Positions 52,052 through 60,195 of a stretch of DNA of 64,000 bases are shown in pieces. The position numbers and the translations under genes are program-made. The notes beneath the pieces are model-generated. The model did not search any database. It was not told where the DNA came from and was given only the letters and a program-made list of their open reading frames with translations. The DNA is from Megamonas hypermegale (GTDB lineage: Bacteria; Bacillota; Negativicutes; Selenomonadales; Selenomonadaceae): the NCBI GenBank assembly GCA_002314325.1, contig DCFC01000032.1:1-64000 (forward strand). Reading direction: 5' to 3'. Each line of letters starts with the position of its first letter. Position 1 is the first letter of the stretch.

Positions 52052-52216
52052 TATTATACTAATACGGTATTATGAAAATAACATAAAACAATTATAATCG
52101 TTGTGATTTCAAATAGCTACTGCGGATTTTGTTTATGATGAAATTCAACGTTCATTAATGATAATTATACTAAAATAAATTTTTAAAAAATTAATAAAAA
52201 AATAGCAAAAAAGATA

Positions 52217-52302
52217 TTTACAAATTGAAAAACATATGGTATATTTAAGTCATAGGTTATGGGATATGTGATATACCATAGATGATAAATGATATGTGAT
52301 AT
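52217..52302 (+). promoter_or_regulatory. Promoter and operator region of the transketolase operon
   Basis: Promoter: TTTACA (52217-52222), 17-nt spacer, TATATT (52240-52245). Overlapping and following it are ATGGTATAT (52235-52243) and its exact complement ATATACCAT (52271-52279). An exact direct repeat GATATGTGATAT occurs at 52263-52274 and 52291-52302. TGGT/ACCA half-sites suit FadR-type GntR repressors, one of which is encoded at the end of the cluster. Confidence 0.6.
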
Positions 52303-52323
52303 TAAAAATAAGAAGGTGCGATT

Positions 52324-53157
52324 ATGAAAAATACGTCTGTTAGTGAATTGAAACAAATTGCGATTGAACTCAGAAAAACAGCTATCACTATGATTTATGA
52401 AGCACAGTCAGGTCATCCGGGCGGAGCTTTGTCGGCGGCTGATATCGTAACGGCTTTATATTTTAAAGAAATGAATATCGACCCGCAAAATCCGAAATGG
52501 GAAGACCGCGACCGCTTTGTTTTATCTAAAGGTCATGTTTGCCCGATACTGTATGCGGCGCTGGGTAAACTGGGATATTTCCCAAAAGAATACCTTCACA
52601 AATTAAGACAGGAAGGCTCTATCCTCCAAGGACATCCTGACATGAAAAAATGTCCGGGTATCGATATCTCCACCGGTTCTTTGGGACAAGGTTTATCCTG
52701 TGCAGTAGGCATGGCTATTGCCGGCAAACGTGACCAGAAAGATTATCGCGTATTCGCTATGCTCGGCGACGGTGAATGCGACGAAGGTCAGATTTGGGAA
52801 GCTGTAATGACCGGTTATAAATATAAATTGGACAATTTAATTGTTTTTGTAGATAACAATGGACTTCAGCTGGACGGAACATGCGATGAAGTAATGCCGA
52901 ATATTGATTTGGGCAAACGTTTTGAAGCATTTGGTTATGAAGTTTTTTACATCGATGGACACAATATGGAAGAAATCGTAGCTACACTCGATAAAATCAG
53001 AGCTTCGCACAACAATCTGCCGAAAGCCATTATCGCCAACACGGTAAAAGGCAAAGGCGTGTCCTTCATGGAAAATCAGCTCGGTTGGCACGGTGTTGCG
53101 CCGAACGATGAACAGTACAAACAGGCAATGGAAGAACTCGAAGGAGGTTTAAAATAA
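52324..53157 (+). CDS. Transketolase, N-terminal subunit
   Basis: First half of a split transketolase (277 aa), holding the TPP pyrophosphate domain: SGHPGGALSAADIVTALY near residue 28, GHPDMKKCPGIDISTGSLGQ near 100, and the TPP/Mg motif GDGECDEGQIWEA to VDNNGLQLDG (about 148-180). It overlaps the second subunit gene by one base (TAATG). Paired subunits like these occur in specialised ketose-phosphate pathways (for example apulose 4-phosphate or sulfo-sugar routes) as well as in general pentose metabolism. In this operon a specialised role is likely. Confidence 0.92.
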   Translation: MKNTSVSELKQIAIELRKTAITMIYEAQSGHPGGALSAADIVTALYFKEMNIDPQNPKWEDRDRFVLSKGHVCPILYAALGKLGYFPKEYLHKLRQEGSILQGHPDMKKCPGIDISTGSLGQGLSCAVGMAIAGKRDQKDYRVFAMLGDGECDEGQIWEAVMTGYKYKLDNLIVFVDNNGLQLDGTCDEVMPNIDLGKRFEAFGYEVFYIDGHNMEEIVATLDKIRASHNNLPKAIIANTVKGKGVSFMENQLGWHGVAPNDEQYKQAMEELEGGLK

Positions 53158-54095
53158 TGGATACTACGAAAAAAATTGCAACGAGAAACGGTTTCGGTGA
53201 AGAAATTGTTACACTTGGTAAAAATAACGATAAAATTTATGTTATCGACAATGATATAGGTAAATCCTGCAAAACGGGCGCATTCATGAAAGAACTGCCG
53301 AACCAGTACCTGAACGTAGGTATTGCAGAACAGAACGGCGCCGGCGTAGCAGCAGGTCTGGCTACATGCGGTAAAATTCCATTCGTTGTAACGTATGCTG
53401 TTTTCGGTTCCCTGCGTATGTGCGAACAAATCCGTCAGGAAATCTGCTATCCGAACCTCAACGTAAAGTTCGCCTGCTCGCACGGCGGCGTTACTCCGGC
53501 AAATGACGGTGCCAGCCATCAGGCGATTGAAGATATGGGCGTGCTTCGTACTCTTCCGAATATGACGGTTATCATGCCGGCTGATTATTATTCCGCGAAA
53601 AAACTCGTAGCGGCAGCTGCTGAAATGTACGGTCCTGTATTTTTAAGATTTACGCGCGACAATATTCCTGTTATTTATGATGAAAATACGGAATTTGAAA
53701 TCGGTAAAGCTGTAAAACTTTCCGAAGGCAAAGATGTGGCTATCATCGCTAACGGCGATACGGTCCGTCTCGGTATCGAAGCTAAGGAAGCATTGGAAAA
53801 AGAAGGTATTTCCGTTCGTCTGCTCGATATGCACACGATTAAACCGCTCGATAAAGAAGCTGTTGTTGCCTGCGTAAATGATATCGGCAAAATCATCACA
53901 GTGGAAGACCATAACATCATCAACGGTCTCGGCAGTGCCGTATGCGAAGTCGCAGCTGAAATGGGCAAGGGCAAAGTTCACCGTATCGGTATCCAGGACC
54001 AGTTCGGTCAGTCCGCACCGTATGAAAGACTGCTCGCTATGAACGGCATCACGGTGGAAAATATCATCGAACAGGCGAAAGCCATTCAGAAATAA
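53157..54095 (+). CDS. Transketolase, C-terminal subunit
   Basis: Second half (312 aa) with the pyrimidine-binding domain: YLNVGIAEQNGAGVAAGLA near residue 50 contains the catalytic Glu, and CSHGGVTPANDGASHQAIED near 103 follows. The C-terminal transketolase domain (about 185-312) is complete. Together with the N-terminal subunit it transfers two-carbon ketol groups between sugar phosphates. The SDR gene starts 46 nt later with its own AAAGGAG site. Confidence 0.92.
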   Translation: MDTTKKIATRNGFGEEIVTLGKNNDKIYVIDNDIGKSCKTGAFMKELPNQYLNVGIAEQNGAGVAAGLATCGKIPFVVTYAVFGSLRMCEQIRQEICYPNLNVKFACSHGGVTPANDGASHQAIEDMGVLRTLPNMTVIMPADYYSAKKLVAAAAEMYGPVFLRFTRDNIPVIYDENTEFEIGKAVKLSEGKDVAIIANGDTVRLGIEAKEALEKEGISVRLLDMHTIKPLDKEAVVACVNDIGKIITVEDHNIINGLGSAVCEVAAEMGKGKVHRIGIQDQFGQSAPYERLLAMNGITVENIIEQAKAIQK

Positions 54096-54141
54096 GAAAC
54101 GCTAAATTTATATAAAAAAATTAAACAAAGGAGTCTTTAAT

Positions 54142-54900
54142 ATGTTAGATTTTACAGATCAGGTCGTTATCGTAACAGGCAGCGGTTCGCCAAAAGGTAT
54201 GGGCCGCGTTATTGCTAAAACATTTGCAGATAGAGGTGCAAAACTCGTTATCGTTGATATCAACGAAGCCGGTGTAAATGAAACGGTGGATATTCTCAAA
54301 CAGGCAGGTCATGAAGCTATCGGTCTTAAAGTGGACATCACTTCCAAAGAATCCGTTGACGCTATGGTTCAGACTGTTTTAGACAAATATGGACGCATCG
54401 ACGTACTTGTAAACAATGCGGGTATTTCGCAGAAAGTTACAGTTGAAGATATGACTCTGGATGATATGAAACGCATTTTCAGCGTAAATATGTTCGGTTT
54501 GTTCTTATGTACTCAGGCGGTGCTTAAACCGATGAAAGCGCAGAAATACGGCCGTATCGTTAATCTGTCCTCCGTATCCGGCAAACGCGGCGGCGGTATT
54601 TTCGGCGGTGCTCACTATTCCGCTTCCAAAGCAGGCGTACTCGGTTTCTCCAAAAACCTGGCGCGTGAAGTAGCAGCTGACGGCATTACTGTAAACAGCG
54701 TATGTCCTGGTCTCATCAATACGGAAATCTGGAAATCCCTGCCGAAGGAACAGGCTGATAAAGTCATTGCCGATATTCCGGCAGGCCGTCCGGGTGAACC
54801 GCAGGAAGTTGCCAATACCATCTGCTTCTTAGGTTCGAAAGAAGCTTCTTATATTACCGGTGAAGATATCGATATCAACGGCGGTTCCCATATGGACTAA
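54142..54900 (+). CDS. Short-chain dehydrogenase/reductase
   Basis: Classical SDR of 252 aa: the nucleotide-binding TGSGSPKGMGR (residues 12-22), VDINEAG (Asp 38 suggests NAD), NNAG near 92, the catalytic Ser in NLSSVSG near 143 and YSASK near 157. The C-terminus DINGGSHMD is typical. It probably oxidises or reduces a polyol or sugar acid that feeds the transketolase. The substrate cannot be named from sequence. A terminator follows. Confidence 0.9.
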   Translation: MLDFTDQVVIVTGSGSPKGMGRVIAKTFADRGAKLVIVDINEAGVNETVDILKQAGHEAIGLKVDITSKESVDAMVQTVLDKYGRIDVLVNNAGISQKVTVEDMTLDDMKRIFSVNMFGLFLCTQAVLKPMKAQKYGRIVNLSSVSGKRGGGIFGGAHYSASKAGVLGFSKNLAREVAADGITVNSVCPGLINTEIWKSLPKEQADKVIADIPAGRPGEPQEVANTICFLGSKEASYITGEDIDINGGSHMD

Positions 54901-54950
54901 AAAAACAGATTATCTTGCTATTTTCTTTAATAATATACCCCCATCTTAGA

Positions 54951-54982
54951 GCAGCAGGATACAACCTATCCTGCTGTTTTTG
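54951..54982 (+). terminator. Rho-independent terminator
   Basis: Stem CAGCAGGAT / ATCCTGCTG with a 7-nt loop and TTTTTG. It lies between the SDR and the transporter gene; it may be partial, so that the transporter and reductase are expressed less than the enzymes before it. Confidence 0.82.
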
Positions 54983-55025
54983 TTTGTAAGTTTATATGTT
55001 CGGATTATTTTAGGAGGTAATTTTT

Positions 55026-56327
55026 ATGGCTCGTTCTATAGCGGAAATTGAACACAGTACTGTCAGAAAAGTTTCAAAACGCTTAATTCCGTTTCTATTC
55101 CTTTGTTTCGCAATTTCAATTTTGGACAGACTCAATATCTCGTTTGCAGCATTGCAGATGAATGAAACGCTTAATTTTTCCAATGAAGTTTACGGTCTCG
55201 GTGCAGGTATTTTCTTTATCGGTTATTTTCTGTTGGAAGTACCGGGCGGTGCTTTGATGACGAAGTTCGGCGCGAGAAAATGGATTTCCCGCATCATGAT
55301 TTCCTGGGGTATCATCTCCGGTCTTACGGCATTCGTTACGACTCCGGCGCAGTTTTATGCTGTTCGCTTTGCACTCGGTGTAGCGGAAGCCTCCTTCTTC
55401 CCGTGCATGGCGTGGTATCTCAGCCAGTGGTATCAGACGAAACATCATGCCAGAGCACTCGCCGGTTTCATGGCGGCAATCCCGGCGGCATCAGCGCTCG
55501 GTTCGCCGATTTCCGGTTATCTGCTCACTTTGGATTTATGGGGCTTTCACGGCTGGCAGAACCTGTTTATTTTAGAAGCAATTCCGTCCGTCATCTTAGG
55601 TGTTATTACGTATTTCTATCTCACGGATAAAATTGATGATGCCAAATGGCTGGAAGCTGATGAAAAAGATTGGCTCAAAAAAGTTCTGGCCAGAGAAGAA
55701 GCGATTAAACGTAAAAAGAAATCCATCACTTTCATGCAGGCTTTAAAAGAACGCGATGTATTAATTCTGGCATGCGCATATTTCTGCTGGATGGCAGGTT
55801 ACTACGGTGTAATCATGTTCTTGCCTACATTAATTCACAGCCTGTCCAGCTCTATGGGAACAAGCATGCTCGGCTGGCTTATCGGTTTCATGTATTTACT
55901 GGCGGCTATCACTATGGTTTCTGTCGGCAGAAGTTCGGATAAAAGACAGGAACGCCGCTTCCATGTGGCAACTTCTCTCATTGTTTCGGCTATCGGTCTC
56001 GTTATTTCCGTATACGTGGCGGAAATTAATACGATACTTGCTATCGTTATTTACACTATCAGCTTGTGCGGTGCATACGGCGCATACACTCCGTTCTGGG
56101 CAATTCCTCCATCCTATTTATCGGGCAGCGCTGTAGCAGCAGGTATCGCGCTTATAAACAGTGTCGGCAATCTGGGCGGTTTCTTCGGTCCGTACATCTT
56201 AGGCGCTCTGTCTTCTTCGACCGGTTCGTATACAACGGGTATCTTTGCATTGGCCGGATTTATGATTTTAAGCAGTTTAATTGTAATATTTGTCATTAAG
56301 CAGACAGGTAAAGTTGTTAATTCGTGA
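55026..56327 (+). CDS. MFS transporter, anion:cation symporter (sugar acid) family
   Basis: Twelve-helix carrier (433 aa) of the ACS family, which takes up hexuronates, galactonate, glucarate, tartrate or similar acids with protons. It starts with a basic head and RLIPFLFLCFAISILDRLNI, as in ExuT/GudP relatives, and has GAGIFFIGYFLLEVPGGALM near residue 60 and the LGVAEASFFPCMAWYLSQWY segment near 120. Placed between the SDR and tartronate semialdehyde reductase genes, it should import the operon's substrate. AGGAGG ribosome site. Confidence 0.9.
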   Translation: MARSIAEIEHSTVRKVSKRLIPFLFLCFAISILDRLNISFAALQMNETLNFSNEVYGLGAGIFFIGYFLLEVPGGALMTKFGARKWISRIMISWGIISGLTAFVTTPAQFYAVRFALGVAEASFFPCMAWYLSQWYQTKHHARALAGFMAAIPAASALGSPISGYLLTLDLWGFHGWQNLFILEAIPSVILGVITYFYLTDKIDDAKWLEADEKDWLKKVLAREEAIKRKKKSITFMQALKERDVLILACAYFCWMAGYYGVIMFLPTLIHSLSSSMGTSMLGWLIGFMYLLAAITMVSVGRSSDKRQERRFHVATSLIVSAIGLVISVYVAEINTILAIVIYTISLCGAYGAYTPFWAIPPSYLSGSAVAAGIALINSVGNLGGFFGPYILGALSSSTGSYTTGIFALAGFMILSSLIVIFVIKQTGKVVNS

Positions 56328-56367
56328 TAATTTTTGCATTAAAATTTAAAATGCGGGAGGCTTTAAC

Positions 56368-57255
56368 ATGAAGATCGGATTTATCGGACTAGGAATTATG
56401 GGCAAACCAATGAGCAGAAATCTGCTGAAGGCAGGTTTTGAGCTCATAGTATATGATATAGATGAAACAGCTGTAAAAATTATCGAAAAAGCCGGTGCCA
56501 AGCCGGCTTCCTCCCCGAAAGAAGTCGCGCAAAACAGCGATGTTATAATAACGATGCTTCCCAAAGCTTCGATCGGAAAATCCGTGCTTGAAGATGAAAA
56601 CGGTATTTTGGCCGGTATAAAAGAAAATTCTGTAGTTATTGACATGAGTTCCGTTTCGCCGGTAGCGTCAAAAGAGTTTGCGCAGCTGATGGAAGCGAAA
56701 AAATGTAAGTTCCTCGATGCTCCTGTAAGCGGCGGAGAAATAGGTGCGGTAAATGCTACAATGGCAATCATGATTGGCGGAGATGAGGCCGTTGTGGAAA
56801 GAGTCCGTCCTATTTTGGAAGCTTTGGGAAAATCTATTACAGTAGTTGGTCCTAACGGCAGCGGTTCCGTTGCCAAACTTGCCAATCAGATTATGGTGAA
56901 TTTGAATATAGCGGCGGTGGCGGAAGCGCTGGTGCTGGCAACAAAAGCGGGAGCCGACCCGAAAAAAGTGTTTGAAGCGGTGCGCGGCGGCTTTGCGGGC
57001 AGTGCGGTTTTGGAAGAAAAAGCCCCGATGATGTATTCGCGCAATTTTAAAGCGGGCGGGCCGATTTACATCAATCTGAAAGATATTACCAATGTTGTGG
57101 CTACGGCTGATGAACTTGATGTTCCGCTTATCTTGACACCGCAGCTCAAAGAAATAATGATTTCGCTGAAAGCAACGGGTCATAATAATGACGACCACAG
57201 CAGTATTGTTCAATTTTATGAAAAAATTGCCGGTGTAACGGTAAAAGCAAAATAA
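56368..57255 (+). CDS. 2-hydroxy-3-oxopropionate (tartronate semialdehyde) reductase family protein
   Basis: Beta-hydroxyacid dehydrogenase of 295 aa, best fitting GarR/GlxR, which reduce tartronate semialdehyde to D-glycerate. It has the Rossmann start GFIGLGIMGKPMSRNLLKAG, the substrate loop DAPVSGGEIGA near residue 119, and GSGSVAKLANQI with the catalytic Lys near 171. 3-hydroxyisobutyrate dehydrogenase activity is the main alternative. Its product would be used by the glycerate kinase at 1.8 kb. Last gene of the cluster. Confidence 0.9.
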   Translation: MKIGFIGLGIMGKPMSRNLLKAGFELIVYDIDETAVKIIEKAGAKPASSPKEVAQNSDVIITMLPKASIGKSVLEDENGILAGIKENSVVIDMSSVSPVASKEFAQLMEAKKCKFLDAPVSGGEIGAVNATMAIMIGGDEAVVERVRPILEALGKSITVVGPNGSGSVAKLANQIMVNLNIAAVAEALVLATKAGADPKKVFEAVRGGFAGSAVLEEKAPMMYSRNFKAGGPIYINLKDITNVVATADELDVPLILTPQLKEIMISLKATGHNNDDHSSIVQFYEKIAGVTVKAK

Positions 57256-57257
57256 AT

Positions 57258-57352
57258 AAAAAAAGGAATTGTCGTAAATGGCAATTCCTTTTTTATTTTA
57301 GATGATTTTATGTGCATTTTTCTCTAAATCTAGAGAAGAATGCACATAAAAT
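57258..57352. terminator. Terminator pair between convergent garR-like and fadR-like genes
   Basis: First hairpin: AAAAAAAGGAATTG / CAATTCCTTTTTTATTT (57258-57298), a bidirectional terminator. Second: ATTTTATGTGCATT with AATGCACATAAAAT (57305-57352) enclosing TCTCTA/TAGAGA, an almost perfect long stem without a clear T run, which may protect the 3' end of the minus-strand message. Confidence 0.82.
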
Positions 57353-57369
57353 ATAATGGAAATGAAAAA

Positions 57370-58065
57370 TCATTCTTTGGCAAAAGAATCAATGAGTGTA
57401 GCTTCAACCGTATCATATACGCGGAGAATATCGCGCTGTTCAATCAAGTCGACGATAGCATAATGATTTTTGAGGCATAAATCAATGCCGCCTTCTTTTT
57501 GCAGTACTTTTTTTATTGACGGTTCAAACATTAAAACGAGCGTTTCGAGGATTGAGGTTATCAATTTATTATGTACGCATTTGGCAATGGCGAGATGAAA
57601 CTGCATATCGAGTTTTATCAGATTTTCGACGGAACCCTGTTCCGATTTGGCTACGCGGTTTGTTTCATCGACTAAATCGCGGATGGTTTTGATTTCTTCT
57701 GGCGAAGCCTTCTGTATGGCCATGATGACAACGATGGATTCTACCATCACGCGCAGCTCGAAAACATCGGTCGTATTTTTCGGGTCGAGTATCAAGCGGA
57801 AAATGAGCGGATTGAATACTTCGTGCGAGATAGTATCCTGCAAAAACGTTCCCTGACCGCGTTTCGTTTTTACTACGCCCATAGCGTTTAAGACGCGGAT
57901 AGCTTCGCGCAGAGAATTTCTGCCGACGCCGAGCTGTTCGCACAGCTCCGCTTCAGACGGAAGCTTGTCGCCGGGCTTGAAATCGCCTTCGATAATAGCC
58001 TGCGAGAGCTGTGTAATAATTTCATTTACTAAGGTATCCGAATTACCTATTTTAGCTAATCCCAT
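57370..58065 (-). CDS. FadR/GntR-family transcriptional regulator (FCD domain)
   Basis: Repressor of 231 aa from ATG 58065 (GGTGAAATT in front; the longer frame from 58140 has no ribosome site). The N-terminal winged helix has the GntR signature GDKLPSEAELCEQLGVGRNS and SLREAIRVLNAMGVV. The C-terminal FCD helical domain (about 85-225) has the metal/ligand Asp-His pattern (LDMQFHLAIAKC near 143). It is convergent with the operon it most likely controls; TGGT/ACCA sites occur in that operon's promoter. Confidence 0.92.
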   Translation of the reverse strand: MGLAKIGNSDTLVNEIITQLSQAIIEGDFKPGDKLPSEAELCEQLGVGRNSLREAIRVLNAMGVVKTKRGQGTFLQDTISHEVFNPLIFRLILDPKNTTDVFELRVMVESIVVIMAIQKASPEEIKTIRDLVDETNRVAKSEQGSVENLIKLDMQFHLAIAKCVHNKLITSILETLVLMFEPSIKKVLQKEGGIDLCLKNHYAIVDLIEQRDILRVYDTVEATLIDSFAKE

Positions 58066-58155
58066 AATTTCACCAACTAACAAATTATTTATTTTACATA
58101 GTGAACAGATGTCATGCCGTTTGATTTTGCTTAAGCACAATATCTATTATATATA

Positions 58156-58284
58156 CCCACTGTGCCAGTTAAATTCCTAAAGCAGTATAATACTTTATAT
58201 TTAGTGAGGTTAAGTGACAACAGGCAGCGAATATAAAGTATTACACTGCTTGTTATAGGCTTAATGTTTTACTCGCACAACAAG
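58156..58284 (-). repeat. Palindromic MITE-like element, copy 7, reversed, with 11-nt duplication
   Basis: In opposite orientation to the other copies: the loop reads TTTAGTGAGGTTAAGTGAC, the complement of the family loop. Arms AGCAGTATAATACTTTATAT and ATATAAAGTATTACACTGCT. Flanked by an exact direct repeat TATTATATATA at 58145-58155 and 58285-58295. A further short family-like piece (GAAGCAGTATAAT) lies at 58429-58441. Confidence 0.92.
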
Positions 58285-58370
58285 TATTATATATATTATA
58301 ATACGCTTTACTGTGATTTATAATATTATTTTAAGCTAAACAGCAAATAAATTCTATATGTATGATGATT

Positions 58371-58408
58371 TTTCAGGAATTTTTCAGTTAAAAAAGATAA
58401 TATTTCAG
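58371..58408 (+). promoter_or_regulatory. arnT-2 operon promoter with response-regulator-like direct repeats
   Basis: TTTCAG at 58371-58376 and 58382-58387 (11-nt period), 10 nt, then TAATAT at 58398-58403 continuing as TTCAGT. The order and all spacings equal those before the first arnT gene at 48902-48939. The predicted leader of about 118 nt is AT-rich; a second possible -10 TATAAT lies at 58480-58485. Confidence 0.6.
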
Positions 58409-58527
58409 TTACTTAGTTGATTTGTCGAAGCAGTATAATAAATGATATTTCTTAATTGTAGACGGCAGAATAAAATAGTATAATTATAGCGTTTGTTGTT
58501 TTATTTTGCTGATAAAGGAGGATTTTT

Positions 58528-60177
58528 TTGCGAGATTTTATTTTGCGCAATAAGGGTTTCGTCATCGGCTTATTCATTTTAGCCGTTTTCTATCTGTATC
58601 TGGCTCATCTGGGAGCGTATCATCTCATGGACCCGGATGAGGGAAGATATCATGAAATTCCGCGTGAAATGCTCATGACGGGAGATTTCATCACGCCGCA
58701 TTTAAACGGAGTGGAGTATTTTGAAAAACCGGTGTTGCAATACTGGGCGACAGCCGCCATAATGAAAATTTTCGGCGTAACGGAATTTGCGGGGCGCATT
58801 TTTCCGGCTCTGTCCGCTATCGGCTGTGTGGGGCTGACGTTTGCACTCGGCTCGATGATGTTTTCACGCCGTACGGGATTTTTGGCTGCTGCCGTTCTGG
58901 CGACTTCATGCTTAAATCTTATCGTTGCTTCCATTAATATTCTGGATATGGCGCTCACGTTTTTTATGACGGGCTGTATGGTGTCTTTTTATGCGTTTGA
59001 AAAAACGGCGAAGAAGAAGTATCTGCTGCTGTTTTACATAGCTATGGGTCTGGGCGTATTGACGAAAGGCCTTGTCGCTATAATTCTGCCGCTGGGAATT
59101 TTATTCTGGTATGCGATGCTGACACGGCGGCCGCGTCTGTTCTTACAGCTGTTTTATCTGCCGGGGATACTGGCTTTTCTGATTGTCACCGTGCCGTGGT
59201 TTTATCTTGTCTGCCAGGCTAATCCCGATTTTTTCTATTTCTTTTTCGTGCGGGAGCATTTTCTGCGTTTTACAACGAAGATGCACGACCGGTTCCAGCC
59301 GTGGTGGTTTTTCATTCCGTTCGTATTTATCGGTATGCTGCCGTGGACGGGCTTTCTGTTTTCGCTGTTCAGCAAGAAGGGAATTATCCGCAAGAGTGTA
59401 TCTGAGCGAAGCCGTTTTGATATAATTTATCTGCTCGTATGGTTTTTCGTCATTTTCGTTTTCTACTCAATTTCCGATTCCAAACTTGTACCGTACATCA
59501 TGCCGTGCTGGATGCCGATGGCAGTTTTGATTGCGGCTTCCATTGAACGGTTTGAACAGGAAAATTCATGGCTGTGCCACAGTTTTTTGATAAACTGCGT
59601 ACTGTGCCTTGCTTTCGTCTTTGCGCTCGTCGGCTATGTGTTCATGTCCAATTATCTGACGATTGACGAATTCATTGCTGAAGGCGGTATGTTGACGGCG
59701 GCATTGTTTATCGGTACACTGACAGCTATTATCGTATGGCGCAAAACGAGGGATTTTTGCGCTGCGGCTGCTATGCTGTGCATAATGGGCTTTTTCTTCG
59801 GGCTCGGTCTGCATGACGTGCAAAAGCAGATACACAACAATCAGTCGGCTTATTATGTGAGTCAGCGGATAAATGAATTAAATCCGAAAGACAGTCTGAT
59901 TGTAAATTACGGCGAGTTTTATCACGGCACGGTCTACTACACAGACCAGCGCGTGGCTCTGGCTGACTTTAAGGGCGAGCTGGAATTCGGCCTGTCGCAT
60001 CCGTCCGGCGAAGGCTGGTACTATACGGGCGAAGAGCTCAATGATTTGTGGAACGGTCCAAAGCGTATTATAATTGTAGTTAAAGACCGTTATAAAGATA
60101 AATGTCTTAGTATATTAACTACTCCAGCGAAACAGACAATCACTGAAGGAGCGTATACTGTACTGATTAATAAATAG
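58528..60177 (+). CDS. arnT: ArnT-like 4-amino-4-deoxy-L-arabinose transferase, paralogue 2
   Basis: GT83 inner-membrane glycosyltransferase of 549 aa, close in sequence to the protein at 48967: both share DEGRY-EIPREML, HLNGVEYFEKP-LQYW and DSKLVPYI. The periplasmic loop DPDEGRYHEIPREMLMTG (about 31-48) carries the acidic residues of the active site. About a dozen membrane helices are followed by a soluble C-terminus. As first gene of arnT-B-C-A it should attach L-Ara4N to lipid A. It starts at TTG with AAGGAGG 7 nt before it. Confidence 0.92.
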   Translation: MRDFILRNKGFVIGLFILAVFYLYLAHLGAYHLMDPDEGRYHEIPREMLMTGDFITPHLNGVEYFEKPVLQYWATAAIMKIFGVTEFAGRIFPALSAIGCVGLTFALGSMMFSRRTGFLAAAVLATSCLNLIVASINILDMALTFFMTGCMVSFYAFEKTAKKKYLLLFYIAMGLGVLTKGLVAIILPLGILFWYAMLTRRPRLFLQLFYLPGILAFLIVTVPWFYLVCQANPDFFYFFFVREHFLRFTTKMHDRFQPWWFFIPFVFIGMLPWTGFLFSLFSKKGIIRKSVSERSRFDIIYLLVWFFVIFVFYSISDSKLVPYIMPCWMPMAVLIAASIERFEQENSWLCHSFLINCVLCLAFVFALVGYVFMSNYLTIDEFIAEGGMLTAALFIGTLTAIIVWRKTRDFCAAAAMLCIMGFFFGLGLHDVQKQIHNNQSAYYVSQRINELNPKDSLIVNYGEFYHGTVYYTDQRVALADFKGELEFGLSHPSGEGWYYTGEELNDLWNGPKRIIIVVKDRYKDKCLSILTTPAKQTITEGAYTVLINK

Positions 60178-60195
60178 AATTTGGAGGAGTATATA

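Noticed and set aside
5504..58284. The repeats as a CRISPR array.
   Set aside because: Copies are single, kilobases apart and palindromic with target duplications; there are no spacers and no cas genes.
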